A stretch of DNA of 13,411 nt from RYN-433 sp036558265 (GTDB lineage: Bacteria; Planctomycetota; Phycisphaerae; Tepidisphaerales; Tepidisphaeraceae), in the NCBI GenBank assembly GCA_036558265.1, contig DATBFY010000675.1, positions 1 to 13,411 on the forward strand, in the 5' to 3' direction. The notes beneath the pieces are model-generated. The model was not told the origin of the DNA, made no database searches, and saw nothing but the letters and a program-made list of their open reading frames with translations. The position numbers and the translations under genes are program-made. This document shows positions 7,959-13,411 of this stretch, piece by piece; within the stretch, counting starts at the first letter, position 1; each line of letters begins with the position of its first letter.

Positions 7959-8669
7959 TTACTTCTTGTCGTCCTTGGGCTGCTCCTGAGCAGGCTGGCC
8001 GGGTTGCCCCGGCTGGGCGCCGGGCGCGCCTTGTCCCGGCTGGTTCAGCCCCTGCAGAAGCACCGGGAGGATCTTCTGCCCCATGGCTTCCTTGGCCTTG
8101 GCGGCGCTCTCGTACTTGCCCTGGTCGATCTCGGTGGCCGTTGACCTGGCCGCGTCCGACATCGCCTTGAGCATCTTGCCCGCCTGCGGGTTGTCCAGGC
8201 CCTCGGACGGCAGCGTGCTCATGTCGATCTTCCACTTGCCGTCGATCTTCTTGAGCTTCATGGGCTCCTTCTGCTGCGCGGTGTTGGCGGACGTGATCGT
8301 CGCCGTGTCGCCGCTCACGTCCTCCTTGGCCGCCTGGAGCTCCTTCTCGAAGTCGAACCCGCCGGCCCCCGGACCCTGGGCGAGTTGCTTGCGTCCCTCT
8401 TCGCCCCACTTCTTCACCGCGGCGTTCTCGAGCTGCTTGAAGCTGCTGACCACCGGCACCAGCAGGTCGAGCATCGCGAGCTGCTTCTCGCTGCCCGATG
8501 CCAGCGAGCGGGCGGCCTGGGCGTCTCCGGTCTCCATCGCCTTAAAAAACGCCTTGGCGGCGCCCTTAGGCGTGGACGCGTCGGGCTTGACGTCCTCGGC
8601 GACCGTGTGAATCGTCAGACACAGCATCGCGCACAACGCCAGGGCGAAGAGGAGTCGGCGGGGAAGCAT
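7959..8669 (-). CDS. Secreted protein, NTF2/DUF4878-like, 236 aa
   Basis: A signal peptide is clear: MLPRRLLFALALCAMLCLTI, with likely cleavage after HTVA (residue 24). The two Cys residues do not form a proper lipobox, so a soluble secreted or periplasmic protein is more likely than a lipoprotein. STPKGAAKAFFKAMETGDAQ (32-51) followed by an alpha/beta part ending MKLKKIDGKWKIDMSTLP (137-154) resembles small NTF2-fold 'DUF4878-like' proteins, in which a tandem W-K-I/V strand closes the fold. A helical stretch runs from 162 to 209, then a low-complexity Pro/Gly/Gln tail (210-236). The ATG at 8669 has a strong AAAGGAAG ribosome-binding site. A possible promoter is TTGACG on the minus strand at 8767-8772, with only a weak -10 (TAACCC) 17 bases on. 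The biochemical role is unknown. Confidence 0.75.
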   Translation of the reverse strand: MLPRRLLFALALCAMLCLTIHTVAEDVKPDASTPKGAAKAFFKAMETGDAQAARSLASGSEKQLAMLDLLVPVVSSFKQLENAAVKKWGEEGRKQLAQGPGAGGFDFEKELQAAKEDVSGDTATITSANTAQQKEPMKLKKIDGKWKIDMSTLPSEGLDNPQAGKMLKAMSDAARSTATEIDQGKYESAAKAKEAMGQKILPVLLQGLNQPGQGAPGAQPGQPGQPAQEQPKDDKK

Positions 8670-8846
8670 TGTGTTCTTCCTTTCGGGGAAATTCGGGTGG
8701 GAAACGTCGTTGCGCCCGACGCACGCCGGGTCTGTAACGTTCAGGGTTAGCTTAATCCTGCGGACACGTCAAGGTGGGAATGGCGCCGAATGCGACTCTT
8801 CCGCGGCTTGCTCACTTTAGTGATGCATGCGCCCGCAGCGCAGGAT

Positions 8847-10049
8847 TCATTTCGCCCCGTCCGCCTTGGGCACCAGCCGCTGCCCCCGCGTGGACGAGTC
8901 GATCCCCAGCGCCCGCAGATATCGCCGGCGCAGGCGCGTGCGGAGGCGCTCGATCTCGGCCGGCGTGGCGTTCTGAAGCGGGATCACGCCCCCCGCCTTC
9001 GTGCGGTGCCCGCCCCCTTCGCCCAGCTTCTTCACCAGCCGCTTCATCACCTCGGGCGCGGACATCTTCGCACTGCTCGTGCGCAGCGACAGCACCAGGC
9101 GGTTCTCGAACACGGCCGTCACCAGCGACCACTGCACCTGGTCGAACCGCAGCAGCGTGTCCGCGATGACGGCGGGCTTCTCCAGCGAGTCGATCGAATC
9201 CAGGTGCGACAGGATCGCGTCCTGGTAGAACATCGCGTTGGCGACGCCCGTGTGCATCGCCACGTAGAAGTTCTGCGGCAGGTCCACGTACCGCATCTGG
9301 TAAAGCTTGTGATTGTCCGCCGTCAGCGTGAGGTTCGAGAGCGCGATGTTGTCCAGCTCGCCCGGTTGCCCCGCGGCGCCCGCCAGGTCCGTCTCGATCG
9401 CATACAGCATCGCCGCCGCCAGGTCCGCCGGGATCGTCACCTGCAGCTCGAGGAAATACGAGAAGATGATCGACGTGGTTGCCCCCACGTCCGTGCGGAT
9501 GTCGCAGAACGGGCACTTGGGGTTCCGCCCGCGCGTGCGGTGGTGATCGATCACGGCCGTCGGCTGCACCCCCGCCGGCAGGGGGCTGTAGGCGAAGTGC
9601 GGCTGGGTATCCAGCAGCAGGATCGCGTCATATTTATCGCCGGCGATCGCGCCGTCGTCCCACGGGACGAGCTTGAGGTTGGCATGCTTGGTGAACGCGT
9701 CGTTGAGCCCGCCGCCGATCTTCCCCTTGATCGACATCGAGACGCTGGCATCCTTGAGCTTGGTGTTCAGGAGGAACGCCAGCGCATGACTCGACGCCAG
9801 CGCGTCGGGGTCGGGGTGCTGGTGCGTGGTCACCAGGATGTTCCGCTTGCCTGCCAGCGCCTTGAGCAGTTTGTCCGCGCGCGGGCGGTGCCGCGTGCGC
9901 CGTTCGACGGCGACGGCGGAACCGGCAACGGTGTTCAGACAGCTCTCGACGAAAGTCTTCATCGGGGAATTGGCAACCGCGGGCGGAAGGCTCCTGGCAT
10001 CCACCTCCACGCGCACGACTTTTGAATCGGTCTGTGTGAGGTCGGACAT
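8847..10049 (-). CDS. DHH/DHHA1 phosphoesterase, NrnA-like, 400 aa
   Basis: DHH enzymes of this type are Mn2+-dependent phosphoesterases that degrade short oligoribonucleotides, pAp or cyclic dinucleotides. The metal motifs are present: HQHPDPDALASSHAL (residues 76-90), LLLDT (144-148, Asp147), VIDHHRT (166-172) and TD at 220-221. The C-terminal DHHA1 substrate domain ends with GEGGGHRTKAGG (343-354), the family's GGGH signature. About 60 extra residues precede the DHH fold. The open frame continues upstream to 10148, but that extension translates a palindromic repeat, so MSDLTQ at 10049 is chosen. It has no obvious Shine-Dalgarno but has a perfect TATAAT 24 bases upstream. It sits downstream of dnaE2 on the same strand but is probably transcribed separately. 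Which substrate it prefers cannot be told from sequence alone. Confidence 0.9.
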   Translation of the reverse strand: MSDLTQTDSKVVRVEVDARSLPPAVANSPMKTFVESCLNTVAGSAVAVERRTRHRPRADKLLKALAGKRNILVTTHQHPDPDALASSHALAFLLNTKLKDASVSMSIKGKIGGGLNDAFTKHANLKLVPWDDGAIAGDKYDAILLLDTQPHFAYSPLPAGVQPTAVIDHHRTRGRNPKCPFCDIRTDVGATTSIIFSYFLELQVTIPADLAAAMLYAIETDLAGAAGQPGELDNIALSNLTLTADNHKLYQMRYVDLPQNFYVAMHTGVANAMFYQDAILSHLDSIDSLEKPAVIADTLLRFDQVQWSLVTAVFENRLVLSLRTSSAKMSAPEVMKRLVKKLGEGGGHRTKAGGVIPLQNATPAEIERLRTRLRRRYLRALGIDSSTRGQRLVPKADGAK

Positions 10050-10073
10050 AAAAGGGTTGCCGATGGTCCGGTA

Positions 10074-10079
10074 ATTATA
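10074..10079 (-). promoter_or_regulatory. Candidate -10 box (TATAAT) for the DHH gene
   Basis: The minus strand reads TATAAT exactly, 24 bases before the ATG at 10049, implying a leader under 20 bases. No good -35 lies at 16-18 bases upstream; TTGCCC occurs too far away (24-base spacing). A perfect hexamer in this GC-rich setting is unlikely to be pure chance but is unproven. Confidence 0.45.
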
Positions 10080-10113
10080 GGGGGCAGGGGAGAGACATAG
10101 GGAGGGCAAATGC

Positions 10114-10176
10114 CCCGTAGCACGGGCGCCTCGCCCGTGATGATTCAAGACACGGGCGGGGCGCCCGTGCTACGGG
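10114..10176. repeat. Long palindrome between dnaE2 and the DHH gene
   Basis: Arms of 26 bases (10114-10139 and 10151-10176) pair with one mismatch around an 11-base loop. Each arm is itself built from CACGGGC/GCCCGTG sub-palindromes, so it can fold into nested hairpins. It starts 9 bases after the dnaE2 stop codon, so it could stabilise or end the dnaE2 transcript, although there is no following U-run. A related copy is embedded in dnaE2 near 13271-13301, marking this as a dispersed repeat family. Confidence 0.8.
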
Positions 10177-10184
10177 CAACTTGT

Positions 10185-13100
10185 TCAATGAAAGTCCCGC
10201 GACGCAAACTGATACCCCGACAACAGATGAGACAGGTCGAACAGCCGCTTGGCCATCACGTGCACGACCTGACCCTGCCGCTCGACATACCCATCGCACT
10301 GCAGTAGCCCGGCGTGACGCGCGGCGCTGTGATAACGCTCGAACACGTCCGGACGCACGATCAGGTTCACCACCCCCGTCTCGTCCTCCAGCGTCTCGAA
10401 CACGATCCCGCTGGCCGTCCCCGGACGCTGCCGGATCAGCACCAGCCCCGCCACCTTGACCCACCGCCCCGCCGCCGACCCCGCCACCTCCCTGGCGCAA
10501 ACAATCTTCAGCGACTTCAGTTGCGCGCGAACCAGCGCCACCGGATGCCGCTTGAGCGACAGCGTCGTCGTCGCGTAGTCGGTCATGACCTCCTGGCCCA
10601 GGGGCATGGCGGGAAGTGAAGCTTGAATGTTGAAGGATGAAGGATGAATCGAATCGAAGAGGGGGATGTCCTCGTCCTTGAGCTCGAGCGCCTGCCAGAC
10701 CGCCTCTCGGCGCGATAAACCCAGCGACCCAAACGCGTCCGCCTCCGCCAGCCGCCGAACAGCGTGCGCCGGCAGACCGGCAGCTCGAAAGAATTGCTCG
10801 ACCGAATCGAAGCGACCGACCCGCCTTCGCGCGGCGACGAGTTGTTTCCCATGATCCTCGCGCAAACCCTTGATGAGCCGAAAACCCAGACGCACCCCCA
10901 GCCCCGACCGCCCCCATGACTCCTTAGAAGAATGTTCAACCACAGAGGACACAGAGAACACAGAGACAGAACCTGATCTTGTATTTCTCTCCGTGTCCTC
11001 TGTGTCCTCTGTGGTAAATCCTTCTTCCAAAGTGCAATCCCACTCGCTGCAATTCACATCGATCGGCAGGATCATCACCCCATGCTCCTTCGCGTCCCGC
11101 ACGATCTGTGCCGGCGCGTAAAAACCCATCGGCTGGCTGTTCACCAGCGCAGCCGCGAACGCCGCCGGGTGATAACGCTTGATCCACGCCGACACGTAAA
11201 CCAATAGCGCAAAGCTCGCCGCGTGCGACTCCGGAAACCCGTACTCCCCGAACCCCTTGATCTGGTTGAAGCACTGCTCGGCGAACTCCCGCGTGTAGCC
11301 GTTGGCCAGCATCCCGTCCATGATCTTGGCGTGAAACCGCTCGATCGCCCCGGTTTTCCGCCAGGCCGCCATCGCCCGGCGAAGCTGGTCCGCCTCCTCG
11401 GCACTGAAGCCCGCCCCCACCATCGCCACCTTCATCGCCTGCTCCTGAAACAGCGGCACGCCCAGCGTCTTCTCCAGCACCCCGCGCAAGGCCTCGGATG
11501 GATAGTTCACCGCCTCCTCCCCGTTCCGCCGCCGAAGGTACGGGTGAACCATGTTCCCCTGGATCGGCCCCGGCCGCACGATCGCCACCTCGATGACCAG
11601 ATCGTAAAACTTTTCCGGCCGCAACCGCGGCAGCATCGACATCTGCGCCCTCGATTCGATCTGGAACACCCCGACGGTATCGGCATCGGACATCATCGCG
11701 TAAACAACCGGATCTTCGGGCGGGATGGTGTGAAGTTCCAGCCGCGGAGCGGCGCAAGAATATAGCCCTCGGCGTGAGCCGTGGGTTAAATCGCCGTCGC
11801 ATTCGCCCAGCCCCGGAGGGGCGACAGACGGTTCTGCCGCCCCTCCGGGGTCCGCCCTCGCGCTATTCCCATTATGCGTCAACGCGCCATCGTCATCCTG
11901 AGGGAGTTTCAACGACCGAAGGATCTTGCCCCGAATGGACGTCGATGACCCCTCGCGGCCAGATCCTTCGCTGCGCTCAGGATGACGGCTTAGCGCCGTC
12001 GGCAAAGACGCCGCTCCGCGGCTGGCATTAATGAAATGCAACGCCTTGGAAATGCACGTCAACATCCCTAATGCCAACACGTCCACTTTCAAGATTCCGA
12101 TTGCATCAATGTCATCCTTATCCCACTCGATCACCGTGCGGTCCTCCATCGATGCATTCTCGATCGGCACCATCTCGCACAGCGGCCCGCGCGTCATCAC
12201 CATCCCCCCCACGTGCTGGCTCAGGTGCCGCGGGAACCCCAGCATCTGCCCCGTCAGCTCGATCACCGTCCGAACCGTGCGATCTGTCGGATCCAGCCCG
12301 AGCTGCCCGAGCATTTCCGGCGTGATCGTCCCCCGGTGCCACCAGTCCAGGCGCTTGGCCATCTGATCCACCAGGTCCAGCGACAGCCCCAGCGCCTTGC
12401 CGACATCCCGCACCGCGCTACGGCCGCGGTACGTGATCACCTCCGCCGTCATCCCCGCGCGCTCGCGACCGTACTTCGCGTAGATGTACTGGATCACCTC
12501 TTCGCGCCGCTCATGCTCGAAATCAATGTCGATGTCCGGCGGCTCGTTCCGGGCCGCCGACACGAACCGCTCGAACAGCGTGTCGATCCGGTTCGGGTCC
12601 ACGCTGGTCACGCCCAGGCAGTAGCAGACCGCCGAATTCGCCGCCGACCCCCGCCCCTGGCACAGGATCCCGCGCGACCGCGCGAAGCAGACCAGGTCGT
12701 GTACCGTCAAAAAATACGCCTCGTACCCAAGCTGTTCGATGATCGCCAGCTCACGCTCGATCAACCCCGTGATCTTCTCGGGTACCGCCTCGCCATAACG
12801 ATCGCGGGCCCCCTCGTAAGCCAGCCGCCGAAGATAATCGATCGGCCGCTCTCCCTCGGGCACCAACTCGTGCGGATACTCGTACCGGAGCTGGTCGAGC
12901 GAAAACGCGCACCGCTCAGCGATTTCCAACCCGCGCGCGATCGCCTCCGGATACGCCTCAAATAACCGGTGCATCTGCCGCGGTTCCTTGAGATATCGCT
13001 GGTCGTTGGAAAACAGCCGATACCCCGCCTCATGAATCGTGCACCCGTGACGCACGCACGTCAGCACATCCTGGAGCCGCCGCCGCGACGGCTCGTGATA

Positions 13101-13411
13101 ATGAACGTGGTTCGTCGCCAGCAGCGGGATGTCAAACGTCCTCGCCACCCCCGCGAGGTATTCCAGGTGCGTCACGTCATCCCCGCCATAAACCGCCGAC
13201 GCCGCCAGCGACAACCGCGCCCCCAACGCCTCGCGCAGCAACGAAAACGCAGGGCGGACGAGCCGCGGGCCGTAACAGGTGGCACTGGCGTCCCGCCCGT
13301 GTTCCGCGTAGGTTCCGCTGTGCGGAACACGACTGACGTTCCGCACAGTGGAACCTACAGATTCATCCCCCGGCACGACCCCCACCAGCATCCCCTCATT
13401 GCTTTCGAGCA
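10185..13411 (-). CDS. dnaE2: Error-prone DNA polymerase DnaE2/ImuC, N-terminus beyond window
   Basis: DnaE2 is the C-family translesion polymerase that acts with ImuA/ImuB in SOS mutagenesis. The frame is open to the right edge, with 1074 residues visible; numbering here is from the internal Met at 13391. The end of the PHP domain (PLLATNHVHYHEPSRRR, 89-105) is followed by the polymerase core: GRGSAANSAVCYCLG (246-260), PPDIDIDFEHERREE (284-298; catalytic Asp286 and Asp288), and GILKVDVLALGMLT (432-445; third Asp437). Then come ADTVGVFQIESRAQMSMLP (570-588) and VRPGPIQGNMVHPYLRRR (605-622), strongly DnaE2-like. A helix-hairpin-helix region (about 850-900) and an OB fold (about 965-1055: GLVLIRQRPGTASG, FETLEDETG) precede the characteristic SRDFH end. 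Four in-frame repeat blocks, at residues about 9-44, 457-549, 790-828 and 914-922, are absent from normal family members. No catalytic motif is broken. imuA/imuB are not in the window. Confidence 0.95.
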   Translation of the reverse strand, partial: LESNEGMLVGVVPGDESVGSTVRNVSRVPHSGTYAEHGRDASATCYGPRLVRPAFSLLREALGARLSLAASAVYGGDDVTHLEYLAGVARTFDIPLLATNHVHYHEPSRRRLQDVLTCVRHGCTIHEAGYRLFSNDQRYLKEPRQMHRLFEAYPEAIARGLEIAERCAFSLDQLRYEYPHELVPEGERPIDYLRRLAYEGARDRYGEAVPEKITGLIERELAIIEQLGYEAYFLTVHDLVCFARSRGILCQGRGSAANSAVCYCLGVTSVDPNRIDTLFERFVSAARNEPPDIDIDFEHERREEVIQYIYAKYGRERAGMTAEVITYRGRSAVRDVGKALGLSLDLVDQMAKRLDWWHRGTITPEMLGQLGLDPTDRTVRTVIELTGQMLGFPRHLSQHVGGMVMTRGPLCEMVPIENASMEDRTVIEWDKDDIDAIGILKVDVLALGMLTCISKALHFINASRGAASLPTALSRHPERSEGSGREGSSTSIRGKILRSLKLPQDDDGALTHNGNSARADPGGAAEPSVAPPGLGECDGDLTHGSRRGLYSCAAPRLELHTIPPEDPVVYAMMSDADTVGVFQIESRAQMSMLPRLRPEKFYDLVIEVAIVRPGPIQGNMVHPYLRRRNGEEAVNYPSEALRGVLEKTLGVPLFQEQAMKVAMVGAGFSAEEADQLRRAMAAWRKTGAIERFHAKIMDGMLANGYTREFAEQCFNQIKGFGEYGFPESHAASFALLVYVSAWIKRYHPAAFAAALVNSQPMGFYAPAQIVRDAKEHGVMILPIDVNCSEWDCTLEEGFTTEDTEDTERNTRSGSVSVFSVSSVVEHSSKESWGRSGLGVRLGFRLIKGLREDHGKQLVAARRRVGRFDSVEQFFRAAGLPAHAVRRLAEADAFGSLGLSRREAVWQALELKDEDIPLFDSIHPSSFNIQASLPAMPLGQEVMTDYATTTLSLKRHPVALVRAQLKSLKIVCAREVAGSAAGRWVKVAGLVLIRQRPGTASGIVFETLEDETGVVNLIVRPDVFERYHSAARHAGLLQCDGYVERQGQVVHVMAKRLFDLSHLLSGYQFASRDFH
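10621..10652. repeat. Heptamer tandem (TGAAGGA units) inside dnaE2
   Basis: TGAAGGA occurs twice in tandem from 10631, followed by a partial third unit. On the coding strand it is read as IHPSSFNIQ (residues 915-923), between the expected 'IPLF' and 'LPAMPLGQEV' elements, where DnaE2 proteins have a variable linker before the C-terminal domain. It looks like a short dispersed repeat tolerated in that linker. Confidence 0.55.
10939..11015. repeat. 9-bp-unit inverted repeat (CACAGAG family) inside dnaE2
   Basis: The left arm 10939-10968 and the reverse complement of 10986-11015 match at 27 of 30 bases. The arms are built of a 9-base unit (CACAGAGGA, CACAGAGAA, CACAGAGAC), so each unit equals three codons. 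The coding strand therefore reads TEDTEDTER on one side and SVSVFSVSSVV on the other. The block (about 10908-11024) separates NCSEWDCTLE from LGVRLGFRLIKGLR, which are nearly adjacent in ordinary DnaE2 proteins. The unit differs by one base from the intergenic tandem at 7869-7886. Confidence 0.85.
11811..11850. repeat. 13-bp-arm GC palindrome within the 288-bp unit
   Basis: CCCCGGAGGGGCG (11811-11823) pairs exactly with 11838-11850 around a 14-base loop that can itself pair (CAGA/TCTG). Next to it, at about 11766-11785, lies a second smaller hairpin, CCCTCGGC-GTGA-GCCGTGGG, with one mismatch. Confidence 0.8.
11892..11986. repeat. Split palindrome (ATCCTGAG/CTCAGGAT family) within the 288-bp unit
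   Basis: GTCATCCTGAG (11892-11902) pairs with 11976-11986, and CGAAGGATCT (11917-11926) pairs with 11961-11970, all perfectly, around an unpaired centre and an unequal internal loop. In frame it encodes SRHPERSEGS on one side and ILRSLKLPQDD on the other; such peptides are common by-products of dispersed repeats of this type being read through. Confidence 0.8.
13271..13358. repeat. Compound palindromic repeat inside dnaE2
   Basis: A 21-base arm at 13308-13328 pairs with 13338-13358 with one mismatch around a 9-base loop (GTAGGTTCCGC... type). Beside it, 13271-13301 resembles one arm of the palindrome at 10114-10176, sharing GCGTCCCGCCCGTG with one mismatch. Read in frame this gives VGSTVRNVSRVPHSGTYAEH and the following HGRDASATCYG. 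It splits LVGVVPG from PAFSLLREALGARL, which lie close together in ordinary DnaE2 proteins. Confidence 0.85.

Larger units (their letters stand above)
11738..12025. mobile_element. 288-bp MITE-like repeat unit with perfect 17-bp terminal inverted repeats, in frame within dnaE2
   Basis: CCAGCCGCGGAGCGGCG (11738-11754) is the exact reverse complement of 12009-12025. The interior holds three further hairpins, has no transposase, and is 288 bp long, a multiple of three with no in-frame stop. It falls between ALHFIN and LELHTIPPEDP, which in other DnaE2 proteins are separated by only a few residues, and adds about 93 residues (457-549). No convincing target-site duplication is visible at its ends, so insertion by a transposase is unproven. 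A composite of palindromic repeats is the alternative. Confidence 0.7.

Noticed and set aside
10050..10148. Upstream extension of the DHH gene to 10148
   Set aside because: The extra N-terminal residues translate the palindromic repeat and the candidate -10 box; MSDLTQ at 10049 is the more natural start.
10939..11015. Possible CRISPR array from regularly repeated CACAGAG units
   Set aside because: The units are 9 bp without spacers, arranged as an inverted repeat within a coding frame, and there are no cas genes.
13389..13391. ATG at 13391 as the dnaE2 start
   Set aside because: The frame continues upstream to the edge (LESNEG) and most of the PHP domain would be missing, so this is an internal Met.
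3110..13411. A novel defence or multi-gene system on the minus strand
   Set aside because: The genes are recognisable and functionally unrelated, with terminators or repeats between them. Nothing indicates a coordinated new system.

Overview
The window is high-GC bacterial DNA, tightly packed with long genes. The best guess is a planctomycete, possibly Phycisphaerae-like. This rests on the von Willebrand/glutamine-amidotransferase-like membrane protein next to a BatA-like partner, a valyl-tRNA synthetase with a long internal insert, and many short palindromic or tandem repeats scattered between and inside genes. No marker gene here settles the taxonomy, so this is inference.

Layout. 1-3088 (+): the end of a BatA-like membrane protein, then a 919-residue VWA/GATase1-like membrane protein overlapping it by one base (TGATG), probably an operon. 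3110-4399 (-): a divergent glycoside hydrolase family 4 protein, convergent with the VWA gene across 21 bp. 4537-7662 (-): valS. 7959-8669 (-): a secreted protein with an NTF2/DUF4878-like look, ending at a clear intrinsic terminator. 8847-10049 (-): a DHH/DHHA1 phosphoesterase. 10185-13411 (-): dnaE2 (imuC), error-prone DNA polymerase, whose N-terminal part lies beyond the right edge. No tRNA, rRNA, CRISPR array, transposase or phage gene is seen.

The most striking signal is repeat DNA inside reading frames. dnaE2 carries at least four in-frame blocks that its family normally lacks, each made of palindromic or tandem-repeat DNA: a 21-bp-arm palindrome near 13.3 kb, a 288-bp unit bounded by perfect 17-bp inverted repeats at 11738-12025, a 9-bp-unit inverted repeat near 10.97 kb, and a heptamer tandem near 10.64 kb. 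A further palindrome lies just beyond its stop codon. valS has a similar heptamer insertion. The frame and the polymerase motifs are kept throughout, so the gene looks coding and possibly functional. Related repeat units recur in the intergenic gaps.

The genes do not form one pathway. They are housekeeping (valS), nucleotide turnover (DHH), SOS mutagenesis (dnaE2), sugar metabolism (GH4) and cell-envelope proteins of unknown role. I see no convincing new multi-gene system. The repeat invasion of dnaE2 is the observation most worth following.
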